This document shows positions 12,471-23,700 of a stretch of DNA of 64,000 bases, piece by piece. Made by a program: the position numbers and the translations under genes. The notes below the pieces were generated by a model. It worked only from the letters and a program-made list of their open reading frames with translations, had not been told where the DNA came from and did no database searches. The first letter of the stretch is position 1; each line of letters begins with the position of its first letter. Source of the stretch: Pyricularia pennisetigena (lineage: Eukaryota; Ascomycota; Sordariomycetes; Magnaporthales; Pyriculariaceae); the NCBI RefSeq assembly GCF_004337985.1, contig NC_043744.1, positions 2,764,408-2,828,407 on the forward strand, given 5' to 3'.

Positions 12471-13200
12471 CTATTATTTACATAAAATCAGAAAAGAAAA
12501 ATACAGAAAAAAAAATAAAACCCCCAAAAAAAGATCCCCCTTATGTCCCAACCCGATTCGAATTCCGGATATAAACCCCCTGGATGATTAAACCTTTTAC
12601 ACCGATTTTTTAGCCCCGAAATGGACGAACCCCTGAATTGGAAAAAACCCCCAAAATTGTAATAACCCCGGATTCGAACCCCCGATTTCCATAATATTAG
12701 CCCACGGAATTAATTATTAAACCAGGTAATTAATTTGGCTATTCGTTGGTAATAATCCAACTTAGGCATATAATATAAAATATTTCGAATGCGTAAATCG
12801 CCCAAAATACGAGTTTTTTCAATTTTAATTTAATTTTTAATATAAAGTCGGTATAAGTTGCTTATTAATTAACCTGTACAGGGTAGATTCGGGTAATACG
12901 GCCGGTATTGGGTTAATAAATGTCCAATATCTGCAAATAAAGGAAATATAATAGGTAAGTAGCTAACGAACTAATTAAATACTTAAAAATTTAATAGGTA
13001 AAAATTAAATTTTTAAGGGTTTAAACCTTATTAATTTTAAAAAAGTTTTGTGAATTGGAAGCGTTAGGGGTTTTACTAGGCTGTTAGCGGGTATGGGTTT
13101 GGATTCCAGGTATTTTAAAGTTATTAATCCTTTTATAATTAATTCCCGTACGTAATAAATTTCAATAACGTATATTTAATACGTCAATGGTACGTAAAAT
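12471..13200 (-). other. Copia-2 3' noncoding region
   Basis: AT-rich, RIP-like sequence between the polypurine tract and the end of pol. It has several A/C-rich runs and an isolated GGGTTCGAATCC word (reverse strand near 12672-12683). No open frame or confident RNA gene is seen. Confidence 0.5.
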
Positions 13201-16200
13201 TAAATACGTTGATTATAAAGTTTTTATTAATTCCAAATATTGCAGTAAAACCTTTTATAGGTAGTCCAATTTTTATTAATGAGTTTTTAAGCCATTATAC
13301 TTTACGTAAAGCTTCCGTTAAAGCATCGGTTTCGGTTTTTGGAATATTTAAAACTATAATATTAATTCTTTTGCATTTCCACGTTCTAAAGCCCCCAAAT
13401 AAGGTATACAAATATCTGTAAATGGATTTTAAGCTCTCCCTAGCCCCGGTAAAATCGCTATTACTAAAACCCAGTATTTTAAAATTAGGTAATGATTCGG
13501 ATTTAAATATTTTATTTCCGTAATATATAAATAAAAATTTAATACCCGCTAAATAACGTAATAGGTTTTTAATTGCCGTTGAATGGATTATAGTAGTTTT
13601 TGTTAAAAAACGTAAAAGCCATTAAGCCGTAAAACCGATATCCGGGCGCGTTAATAGTATTAAATACATAAAAATACCGATAATACGTTGTAATAATTCG
13701 ATTTTTAACGCATGGGTTAACCCCCGCTATATTTTAATATACCCGGTTATAAGGGAATATATATAAATTTCCAATTAGCTAATCCGAACGTTGTTAATGC
13801 TTTTTTTATATATTAATTTTAATGGAGTTAAAATAAATCTTTAAATTTATCCTTTATAAGTTAAACGTTTAAAAAATAGGTTATAAGGCCCCTGTTTTCC
13901 ATTGCGTTCATTTTATTAAAACGGGCTTTTAAATCCTAAATATATTGCAATTTAGGACCTATTAGCAGGCAGTCGTTTATAAAAGTAACGATAAAACATT
14001 TGGATTTAACGTTACAAAAAACAGCGGGATTAAATATTAACGGTTTAAACCCTTTTTTGAAAAATAGGGGCTTGAATTTGTTTTCCTATTTTTTTAAACC
14101 TTATTTCAAACCGTATAACGCTTTTTCCAACTATATAACCTGCAATTTCTTCGGATTATAACCTATTTCCATTGAAGTTTTAGCGGTAGTAAGGTTACAA
14201 AATTTGGCTTATTCGTTAAAACCGTTTCGAATTTGCAAATATATATTTACGTTGGTAAAGTTATTATTAAAAACGTATCCATAAAATCAATTTGTTTTAT
14301 TTCCCAATTTTGTGCATTAATTATAATTAAAAATGTACGCCAGGTATTTGGTATATTAGTGTTGGTAAAAGTATCGATATAATTTAGGTTTTCGACCTGT
14401 AAAAAACCTTTAATAGTAAACTTAATTTTATATTTTATAGGTTCATTATTTCTTTTCCTTTTTTAATTTAAATACCGGCCGAGTAAAAACGAATTTTCGC
14501 TTTGTAACTAATTTAATTTGAAGGATAAAACGGAAAGTTTTTGCAATAACGATTTAGTCAAATTTAAACGTCAAAACAGCTAAATATTTGGCATTTTCAA
14601 GGTTATTTAAAGCCTATTAGTAGTTATTTGGTTTACCGTCTTTAATAGGTTATTGCTTTAATTATTTTTAATTTGGAAATAAAAGTAATGCACGTAATTT
14701 ATGTTTATTAGATTTGGGTTTTGGAAATACGAATTTAATTTTATATTCTATATTTTAAATGCTAAGAACACCGGAATTTCCGTTGTTTTAAATACTGGAT
14801 TAGGTACCGCTACCGTTATAGGTTTTGGGGGGCGAACGGTAAATTGTACAAGCTTGGCGGGCACTGTATTTTCAGGCGGTCAATACCCTGTAATAGATGG
14901 TAAGTGCCCTATTTTTTCAGGGTTTATTAGGGGATAATTATTAGCTGGAACGCTGTTAATTTCGTTTTCAAATTTAAAACTAAAATCCCCTTTTAAATTT
15001 GTATTTTCCCTTTTTAAAATTTATAACGTTTCCCCTAGAATAACCAAATTTTTAACGGGTATACCTTCTAAAACCTTTACGGTAAAGGTTTTAAATACGG
15101 CCCGTTTAACGGGTGCGTAAACCAACGTTATAAAATATAAACAATGGGTAAAGAATTTCACCGTTCCGGTGCGGGGAACCAATTTATTAAATTTTTGGGG
15201 TTTTTCCAACGGTATAATAGCCTGGTATGTAATATTAATAGCCCGAAAATGCCCTAAACTGGGTTTATACGGTAATCTAGGCTGGCATTCGGAATAGAAT
15301 TCCTCGTAAAATGTTAAATCCTTATTAGTTACCGCTAAACGGTTAATTAAATTAATTACGGTAAGCAATAAATAATGGTAGAAATATTATAATAAACCCG
15401 CTGTTATAATAATAAGCCGAAATTTATTCAAAATAATTTTCAGGGACCGTTCCGTTAATCGGTTTTGGCCGTGGTTATAAGGATTCGAAATGCTAAAATT
15501 AACATTTTCGTTTATAAACCAATTTTAAAAATTTATATTTATTTCGTACCTTTTATTAAAATGAAAATTTAGGGGGTAACGCCCGAAAATAGTGTTCAAA
15601 ATTTTAAAAGAACCTTTAATAACCACTAAAACCGTAAATCCGGTTTTATTTTTTAATAAAATCAACCACCGAAAACGTGATTTTCGGTTCAATAATATCA
15701 AAAATACGGGCTTTTTATTGTAAAAATTAAATTTGACAATTATTGTATTACTTTTTATAAAATCGAAAATATTAAAGGGTGTAAGGAGTGCGATTTTATT
15801 TATACGTTTAATAAAAATGGTTTTAACGTAAATAATATAGGTAATTACCCTGATTTTGTCAAAATTAGGTTAACCTTCTATAATTTTAGCGGTTTTCTTT
15901 AATAATAATAACCTTATATACCCCAAACGCCTGTGTTATAATAGGGTTTTTTAAGCTTAAATTTCGTTACAATTACCTGTAATTCCGTTTTTTTTAAAGG
16001 TTAACCAATTATCCGTAATTTGTGTCAATTTTAAAAGGAAATAATTTACAGGGGCCTGTTTTAAATCCGATAATAAAGGAGGTTTTAACAACGGATTTTT
16101 TATATGGGAAACCCCTTTTTTTTCGGAAATAATCCCTTTTATATTAGGTTGTATAAAAAGGTCGCCTAACGGTGTACCGGGTTTACGGGGCTTAATATTA

Positions 16201-17250
16201 CGTGGATTCTCAGGGTTTTTACCGCTAAACTTTTGCGTTATTATAAGTGAATTTACGGTTATTTCCGTATTTTGCTCGGGATTTAGTTTTTCCGTTACCC
16301 TATTTTTCTCCGGTTCCGAATCGGTGTAAATCTTATAATCCCTTTCGGGGTTTATATTATTTAATTTTATTTCCAACGGGGTTGCGTAGTTTTTTATAAG
16401 TCTTTGTAAAACTATGTTTAAAACGGTATTATATCTACCTCTTATATAAGCGTAATTCGGAATAACGTTGTTTCGAACAAAAATATCGCACTTTTTAACC
16501 TTTAAATAAAACGAATATTTAACGGTATTTAAACGTTTTTACGTTTTGCGATTCTTATCGTATAAGGTGTTTTTTAATAATACGCCCCCTATATTATAAT
16601 ATATAAAACTATTAACGATATTTATTCCAAACAAAAGGATATATAAAACGTTATTTAACGTAATTTTTTTAAATTCATTTATTTTTTAACCGTAACGGAC
16701 CTGTATTTTTACAATTCCGGTACTTATAAGTTTAATAGGGCCACCTTTTGTACCGATTTTAAATGTAAAACCAGGGGTATAGTCGGTAAAAAATTGCTTA
16801 TTTGCAAAAATATAATACGGATTACCTATATCGTACAGGATAAGGTAACCTAATTTCCAAAATTTAAAAATCCCTTTTACGCCGCGTCCAAATTTTGTTT
16901 TAATTATAGAATTAGCTGTTAAAATATGGGGTTCTAACGTTTTACCGGTATCGGTTTCCAAATCCGAATCCGAACGTAATTTTATAATTCCACTAATAAC
17001 GGAATTAACCTCCTATTTTAGGGCGTTATACGCTGCGCATTCGTAAATAATATTTGGAATTAAATCTGTAAATAATTCGAAATTTATAAAAATTATAACC
17101 GTTCCAACGGTTAATTTGCTGGAGGAGGATTTAATATTTTTTATAAAAACAGAAACCGAATTAAAGTTTCTACTTTTTTTTCGTAGTTTTAAAGTGTTTT
17201 CCTGCTTAATATTTTCCTTTTAAACGCCTTTTTTAGCGTTTTTTTTTACC
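13201..17250 (-). pseudogene. Copia-2 pol, RIP-decayed
   Basis: Minus-strand Ty1/copia polyprotein remnant. Going 5' to 3' on its strand: protease region 16961-16686 ('YYIFANKQFFTDYTPGF' and a later STGIVKIQVRYG block); linker and GAG-pre-integrase about 16376-15900; integrase core about 15900-15400; integrase C-terminal block 15368-15021 (KPSLGHFRAINI, then VKVLEGIPVKNL like copia 'ISRDV.F' regions); RT about 14700-13950 (KALYG-like block near 14115); RNase H to about 13210 (TEAEY-like block). Stops are mainly TAA/TAG at Gln/Trp codons. It is inactive. The short plus-strand open frames inside it (13209-13421, 14701-14937) are shadows. Confidence 0.75.
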
Positions 17251-17798
17251 CGATTCTTTATTTTTAATTTTATAATTAACAATTTTAACCGTTGTAAAAT
17301 TTAAAATTGAAATTTTGGATATAAAATCCGCTATACAATATTGCAAATTCAATTTTTCAGAATTTTGGTTTATATTTTGCAAAACCCGTTAAATATTGCG
17401 TTGGCGTTCGGTCCAAATAGGGAATATCCCTTCCAAAATCCGTAAATACTAATCTCGTACGCTTACGAGGCTAATTTACACGTTCATATTCGTTAATTTA
17501 GCTATTCGTAAATTAATACGGTAGTTAAATTTAGGTATTAATTTTTTACATTTCGAAAAATTTAAAACGTGGAATTCCCAATATAATAAATTTCGACTAA
17601 TTTCGGGTGTAACGGAATAGCTATTTTCCAGGGTTTTATTAACCGTTACGGGGTTGGAATACCATGCAATGGATTTTAAAAAATGTTTGGTTAAATTGTT
17701 TTTTATAAATAATAATAGGATTAATTGTTCGTATTGCGGTAGGGTATAACCAGTTTTTAAAATTGGAAATAAATTCCGCTGTTTTTATAGCTTAAAAT
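17251..17798 (-). pseudogene. Copia-2 gag fragment, RIP-decayed
   Basis: Upstream part of the same element in minus sense, with broken frames. Parts of it resemble 11126-11230, and the 17250-17360 part matches 2813-2900. It precedes protease as gag does in Ty1/copia. No 5' LTR of its own family follows: the sequence is cut at 17798 by a Copia-1 LTR. The gag assignment rests mainly on position. Confidence 0.45.
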
Positions 17799-18459
17799 TG
17801 TAAAAAAGTTACGAAATAAAATAAATTTAATTTTAAACACGGGGAAAAATGGATTACGTATAAGGCTAATGGAACGCTGAAATGGCAAATAACCGTCTGC
17901 TAACGGGTAATAAAAATAATATACTATTATTGCACAATCGATTCGTTAAATCGTTAAATCGATAAAAATATAAAAGTGATAAATTTAAAGCTAAATTGTA
18001 AATTACGTGTTCGAATCCGTAGGTGCAAATCTTCGATCCGGATGTCTGGAATGCGGGGTCACGTCACATGATTTGGCCTTATTCATGTGACTGACCTGCC
18101 GACCTATTGAACCTCACGGCCCATTAAACCCAACGGCCTATTGTGCTTATGCATGCACAGAAAATCTGCGACCATAACGGGATTCGAACCCACGCATTTT
18201 AACAACGTATATATAATATAGATTATGGTATGTGCATTATACCATTAAGCTAGATTATTTATGACGTATTTGTTTTGTTGTTGAAACTGTGAATAAAGAC
18301 GTGATATATAAAGCTTTGTGTGTATAAACGCGTATACATTTTATTTGTTATTTATGTATTTATTCGATGCAGGGTGACTAATAGAACTAGCCCGTGCTAG
18401 CCGTTATAAGAAGATCCAGGGTGGCTAATATAATTAGCCCTGCGCTAGCCATGTTCACA
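17799..18459 (-). repeat. Copia-1 LTR at the effector-gene junction
   Basis: Inverted LTR, RIP-altered at the left (TGTAAAAAAGTTACG for TGTGAGGAGGTTACG) and intact at the right (GCCATGTTCACA). The left flank AAAAT and right flank ACAAA differ, so there is no target duplication. The left neighbour is Copia-2 internal DNA and the right neighbour is the secreted-protein gene. This suggests recombination between two LTRs rather than one insertion. Confidence 0.85.
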
Positions 18460-18769
18460 ACAAATACGCGCACCCCTCTTCGCATTCCTCCTCCAACTTG
18501 TTTCCCTGACCAGCGAAAATATCCTTAAACTCCGTTTTGCAGTCTTCCACACATTTTTCAAACCTTTCCCTCTTCATCCTTCTTTCGGCAGTCCCTAGAT
18601 CGGTGACCTTTTTTGCCTTTCGATCGGCGATAAATTGCTTTATCCTTTCTTGAATGCTTAGGCCACGGCGATTAAGATTGCCGGCGTTAATTTCATTGTT
18701 CGGTATTTCGTGGATGTCGGCAATAGCGCCGCAAACCAAAAGAAAAGGGAGAACGATTTGCAGATGCAT
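18455..18769 (-). CDS. Small secreted cysteine protein, candidate effector
   Basis: 104 codons. I chose the second ATG (18769) because it puts a clean signal peptide at the N-terminus: short MHLQ, hydrophobic IVLPFLLVCGAIA, then likely cleavage before DIHEIP. The upstream in-frame ATG (18832) would bury it. Then come an acidic/Asn-rich pro-segment, a dibasic Asn-Leu-Asn-Arg-Arg site that Kex2-type proteases could cut (residues ~33-37), a charged probably helical middle, and a C-terminal CVEDC-18 residues-CEEGC pair. Two CX3C motifs of this sort form a disulfide-stapled helical hairpin in alpha-hairpinins; that fold here is inference. Base composition is normal (CpA present), unlike the RIP-decayed neighbours. 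The last Leu codon is completed and the TGA stop supplied by the adjacent LTR (TGTGAA at 18459-18454), so the native C-terminus may be lost. I do not recognise the family. Confidence 0.7.
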   Translation of the reverse strand: MHLQIVLPFLLVCGAIADIHEIPNNEINAGNLNRRGLSIQERIKQFIADRKAKKVTDLGTAERRMKRERFEKCVEDCKTEFKDIFAGQGNKLEEECEEGCAYLL

Positions 18770-18885
18770 TTTCCTTAATCGAAAATTGGATAACAAAATC
18801 TTTTGTGCCAAAAAGCATAAATGAAAAGACAATCGAAATGAAAAGAAAACATCTGTTCATATTAAGTATCAAAGTGCACGAAGTA

Positions 18886-18902
18886 AAGGAATATATATAA
18901 TA
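18886..18902 (-). promoter_or_regulatory. TATA-like element of the secreted-protein gene
   Basis: TTATATATATTCC on the minus strand lies ~120 bp upstream of the chosen ATG. The ATG context GGAAAATGC has the A at -3 preferred in fungi. No other operator can be named. Confidence 0.4.
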
Positions 18903-20082
18903 ATGGAAAATTTTAGTATATTTACTTTTAATTTCATAGCAAACAGCTTCTGATTCAGATACCAAATAAAGTTTTCGCATTAAATTATCCGTGCTATCAG
19001 CTATTATTATTTTTAAGCATTACGCAATTTATAAATTTCTGGCATCAATTTACGGGTATTAATAATTTATGTGTATGTATTATTGTTTCAAATCGGTGCG
19101 ATTTTTATAAGTTAAATATAAAATGCATCGAAATTTAGATTCAAAATATAGCTTATCCTAATGCGCACTTTTATGAAACAGGAATGTTATTATCCAAAAG
19201 CCGCCGCAACTATGGTTTTTGGCCTGCAACAAATCTCGCTTAATTAATTAGATTGCAAAGGTTAAAAAAAGAATGCCTTTTTTGTAATCCTTTTCCAGGC
19301 AGGGATACCTAATACCTGGGGTTTCTACAGCTACCCATTATTCCGAAAATTATTAACACAACAATTACATTTAAATTAGTTATACATGTGCGCAAACGAT
19401 GTAGTCAAGTGTTTCACCATTGGTGAAGGCCGTTGGGGGGTTTTATGGCTTTAAATGGAGTTGATTCTGGGGGCGAAGGTTAGCAGCAACGGCCAAATAA
19501 TTATTAGGCAGCACGGTGCACAAAATACAGGTTGCTAAAGCACCTGTCCAAGAATAGCGCAAGGATCCCAAAACCCACCAGAACTTTAGGTTTAAAAGCG
19601 TAATTGTGTAATTTTATTTCAAATGTTTGCAAATAAGAAAAGAGTTTGAGATTTTAATTCCAAACGGGGTGAGATATCATGGGGCAATATCATAAGGTTG
19701 CAATCGAGATTGAAATCATATATTACGATATAAGTGATTGAAAATAAAAACAAATTATTAAAGGTTATAGGGGATTTATAGGCGAGATGCTCTTTCCAAA
19801 TTTTAAAACTTTTATTCTAAACATTCTACTTGGCATGCAGTTTATAGTTAATAAAGGAGATAAACCCTAAGTCTATTTATTTAATTAAGTTAACATGTAT
19901 TTCTAAAACAACGAGGCTGAGATTTTCGATGAAATTTGGGGGCCGTCGCGTTATTATTAGATAAATGTAGAGCCAGGCCTCATCCTAGAACGAACGCTCC
20001 GCATATGACCCACTTCGAGGCTCAACTGCGGCGTTAGTTATACCTGTGGGTCAGGTCCACCCAACGATCGCGTAGTATCAGT
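18903..20082. other. Intergenic, low-RIP unique DNA
   Basis: This is mostly non-repetitive within the window and keeps CpA dinucleotides and mixed composition, in contrast to the flanking elements. No open frame with coding character was found on either strand. It would hold the promoter of the secreted-protein gene. The first ~80 bp overlap a shadow frame only. Confidence 0.5.
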
Positions 20083-21060
20083 ACTCAGACTAGACACCCC
20101 TGCTCTGCAATGGGGACCGGACGCTCCATATACCTTTCAGCCACATGGTTTTTCGACCAATTGCATTGGCCGAAAAAATCGCGCTCGTTTTAGTCGGAGG
20201 ACAACTTGTCGCATTTCGCCATTCATGGCGGTACCATTAATAATATGTTTAATGCGGCAATATCGCCAATAACCATTTTTTAATTTAAGGACAATTTGTC
20301 GCATTTCGCCAATGCTGTAATATTGCCAATAACCAATTTTTTAATTTAAGGATAATTTTTCGTATTTCGGCGTTTCTGGCGGATAAATGCACTGTGTTCG
20401 CATTGAGCATATATGGGACACGCAAAAAATAAAAGTTTAACCACTGTGTACAATTAAATATGTAATTAAAAAATAAATAAAACCACAAAAATAAAACATG
20501 ACCTGTATTATAGAGTTTGAATTTTCGTGGTTTTGTAAGCGCAGAAACCAGTATTCTACCTGCTGTTATTAGTTTAATATTTGAATATTAAATGCAATTC
20601 GCAATGATTAATTGTATTTAGCTACTATTTTAAATATGGTAGATATTTATAAAACGCTAGTAAATTATGAAATATTACCAATTGCCGATTAAATCGAGGA
20701 GAGTGCGAGAAATAACCGTTTAAAGTGAATATTTTATCAATATTTTTATATTACTCAACAAATTATTCAGAATTTCAATAATTGGCCCAATTCTTGGTCA
20801 AAAATATCAGAATTTAAGTATACCTGTCTTTTCATATTATTTTATCAAAATATAATTTACCTGTTTTTCACCAATTTATTCAATCAAATAAACCCAAAAA
20901 TAGAAAGTGAATACAGATTAAGCTTTTTCTTATATAAAAGGTTAATGAAAACGAGCATCGTTAATCAGGTTTTGCAAATAAGTCTATTTATATAATTTCA
21001 CCGATCCCTGAAGTTTTGGCTTTAATATCATTTAAATAAGTAAGAATGTTAGAATAGCGG
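20083..21060 (+). repeat. Repeat Y1, copy A
   Basis: It begins ACTCAGACTAGACACCCC, followed by a CTGCTCTGCAATGGGG hairpin, a FGACCAATTGCATTGGCC-like dyad (TCGACCAATTGCATTGGCCG) and GTCGCATTTCGCC blocks repeated three times. It parallels 21404-22387 for ~1 kb, including tail sequence near GATCCCTGAAGTTTTGG. It is noncoding and of unknown class. Limits are approximate. Confidence 0.55.
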
Positions 21061-21078
21061 GAATCGCGGTTAAATTAA

Positions 21079-21403
21079 TGTTAATTATATGCGTTATTTA
21101 GCATATAATGGGTCCACCTTTATATATATATTAGCCACAATAGATAGTGCCGAAGTGGGGCTGTGGGGGTTGTCGGATTATCCGTTATATTGTGTGCGTT
21201 GCAGGAGTTGCGATTTAAAGTGTTAACGAGTGGGGTTTACCGGGTTCAACACCCACCCTGCACTTACGAGTCAGCTACCCTGTACCGGGTTGAAATTTTC
21301 ACCAAATCAGCAAATTAATGCGAACCCAGAAATGGTTTGTATGGAAATAAGGGTGTTTTTTCAACAACGCATACAAAATAATTTTTCGGAAAATCGTGCG
21401 CGG
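21079..21403 (+). repeat. Copia-2 LTR, 5' portion
   Basis: It starts TGTTAATTATATGCG and continues through the GCAGGGTGGGTG-type block in the opposite sense to 11231-12458. It breaks off at GGAAAATCGTGCGCGG, where repeat Y1 begins. The missing 3' half of such an LTR is seen joined to another Y1 end at 59413. Confidence 0.75.
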
Positions 21404-22387
21404 TAATCTCGGTGCTTAGACTAAACCCCCCTGCTTCGCAGTGGGGACCGAGCGCTCCATGTACCTTTCAGCCACATGGCTTTTCGACCAATTACATTAA
21501 CCAAAAAGATCGCGCTCGTTTTAGTCTGAGGACATCCTGTCGCATTTCGCCGTTCATGGCGGTTCCACCAACGATAATTTGTCGCATTTCGCCGTTTATA
21601 ACGGTATTATTAATAATATACCTAATGTTGCGATATCGCTAATTGTTATTTTATTAATATAAGAATAATTTGTGGTATTCTGCCATGTATAGCGGGTATA
21701 TATAAAATACTCGCATTATAATGGCAAAAAGAAATGGTGTACCTATAGGATGCAATTAAATATTCGAATAAAAAAATAAATAAAAATTATAAAAATATAT
21801 AGTATTTTGCGTTAAGCTTATTGGAGTTTATTGATTATTTGAATGCCGGACGCGTCTTTATAGCCACTGTATTTGGAAAGATATTAAAATATTGAGTAAA
21901 ATTTGTAATTTTTCATTATATATAATTTTTATTTTAAATAATGGTATGTAATATTAATTTTAGCTCAAACTACAGTATTTATAGCGTAGCAGACCTGATA
22001 TTGCCAAGTGCATGCAGTTATCGATTAGAACAAAAGTTTTGTTAATATTTTTAAATTAACTAACAATTTGTTAAAAAACTAAATAATTTACGCAAATATT
22101 GGGAAAAATTGAAAAGAATTTAATTTATGCATTCTTTTATTAGTTTATTAAAGAATTTAAGTTAACCTTTTTTTTATGAATTTCATTTAACTAAATAAAG
22201 CAAAAACTACAAAAATAATACAAATTTAGCATTATTTTATATAAGAAAATAAAGAGGGCCGGTATTATAGATCGAATTTTACGTTAACGTTTATTTATAT
22301 ACGTAATCCGCTTTTTCAAGTTTTGGTTTTATTAATGTCAAAATTGGTAAGAATGTGAAAGCATTTCGATTGTGAAATATATAGAAA
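21404..22387 (+). repeat. Repeat Y1, copy B
   Basis: Second plus-oriented Y1 copy. It has CTTAGACTAAACCCCCCTGC, the CTGCTTCGCAGTGGGG hairpin, and the TCGCATTTCGCCG blocks, then an AT-rich body. Gypsy copy 1 is inserted at or near its tail, after AGAAA. No coding potential is seen. Confidence 0.55.
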
Positions 22388-22575
22388 TGTTATGGATTCG
22401 TGCCTAAGGCACGTATCACGTAATAAGGTACAAAAGCGGGTTAGGGACAATATATAAAGGCAAGGACACTACCACGACCCGGACATACACCTTTTCCTCC
22501 CTTTTTCCCCAACGTTAATAATAATACCAATAAAAATACTTAACGGTTTTAAAACCCTTAATTTACTTTATAATA
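22388..22575 (+). repeat. Gypsy copy 1, 5' LTR
   Basis: 188 bp, from TGTTATGGATTCGTGCC to CTTTATAATA. It contains a GTGCCTAAGGCAC dyad and a TATATAAAGG TATA-like element about 70 bp in. RIP changes are visible at the 3' end relative to the 3' LTR. Confidence 0.88.
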
Positions 22576-22604
22576 TTTATTAACGCTCGAATTCAAACAC
22601 AATA

Positions 22605-23700
22605 ATGGCCAATTTAAAACCAGGCCCGGGAGGGGAAATTTACAATTTTTACCAAAACCTGGTCGCGAATATCGCGATATTGGAAAAACGCATCGTTTAA
22701 ATACAATTATATTTTTTAAACGTAGGCGCGATCGCGTAAAAACAACGCCTTAAAAGGAATTGTTTACGTAACCCCCCATTATACGACGGCGCACCGGTTG
22801 CGTTTACAATTTAAAAATAAACTATTTTGTATAAATTAATACGCGACGCGGAATTTATCGGGAACCAGCGCGATTAATTCGAATACGTATAATTTAATTT
22901 TACTACGATAATATAAAATATTATCCGTTTTTTTTACGAAATAAAAGGTACGGGAAAAAGGTATAACCACGAAGATTTTATCGAATATTTGGGACGTACG
23001 TACGACGACTCTTATAAAAAAACCGAAATTTTCGCCGAATTAAAGGTATTCCGAATACGATACGGCGAATCGTTCGCATATTTTTTTACCAAATTCGAAC
23101 GCTTTTTTATTGCGGCCGGGGGTTTCGAATAATTAAACGAAATACGGGTTATTTATTTGCGTTTCCGGGTCGTTAACCGGATAAAGGAGGCGTCGGTAAA
23201 AAAAGGTATTATTTCCGATTTTTACCACGGATTTATCGTTATATACCGTTATATCGCCCAGGATTTGGAGGTTATCGATTTGGATAAACGTTTCGGCCAA
23301 AAACGGAACGCCCCCCTTTGAAATTCCTTATAAACAGGTTTTAAAAATATAATAATAACGGGCGTATTAGCGATAAAAATTGGTAAAAACCGTTACAACG
23401 CTGGTAAAAAACGAAAAAAGCGCCGATTGGATGCAAATAAAAAAAGAAATCGGGTTTTATAAATATCCGTTTAAAAATTCGAACGACGTTGTAAAATAAA
23501 AATTTATTTCCGTTGCGGGTCCGCCTCCTATTACGCCAAAAATTACCAATTTGTACCGGTTATACGCCCAACGCCAAACGACCCCGAAAAAGGAAAAAAT
23601 TAATTTAAATTACAATTTTAATTTAAAGGAAGGCCGACGCGACGGGCCCGGACCATCCCATAATACCTTAATAAATATAAACCGGAAAAAATAGTTAAAA
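22605..23700 (+). pseudogene. Gypsy copy 1 gag, RIP-decayed
   Basis: It begins ATGGCCAATTTAAAACCAGG (Met-Ala-Asn-Leu-Lys-Pro) shortly after the 5' LTR and continues as a retrotransposon gag with many TAA/TAG interruptions. A Lys-rich stretch near 23040-23110 fits a gag core. The C-terminal zinc-knuckle area cannot be read with confidence. The assignment rests on position and alignment with copy 2 (50433 onward). Confidence 0.65.

Noticed and set aside
12640..12760. Possible tRNA on the minus strand (GGGTTCGAATCC word)
   Set aside because: The T-arm does not pair and no acceptor stem or convincing A-box was found. It is kept only as a note in the Copia-2 3' region.
18693..18980. 95-codon minus-strand frame overlapping the effector gene
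   Set aside because: It overlaps the signal-peptide frame, has no signal or domain of its own, and covers the promoter; treated as a shadow.
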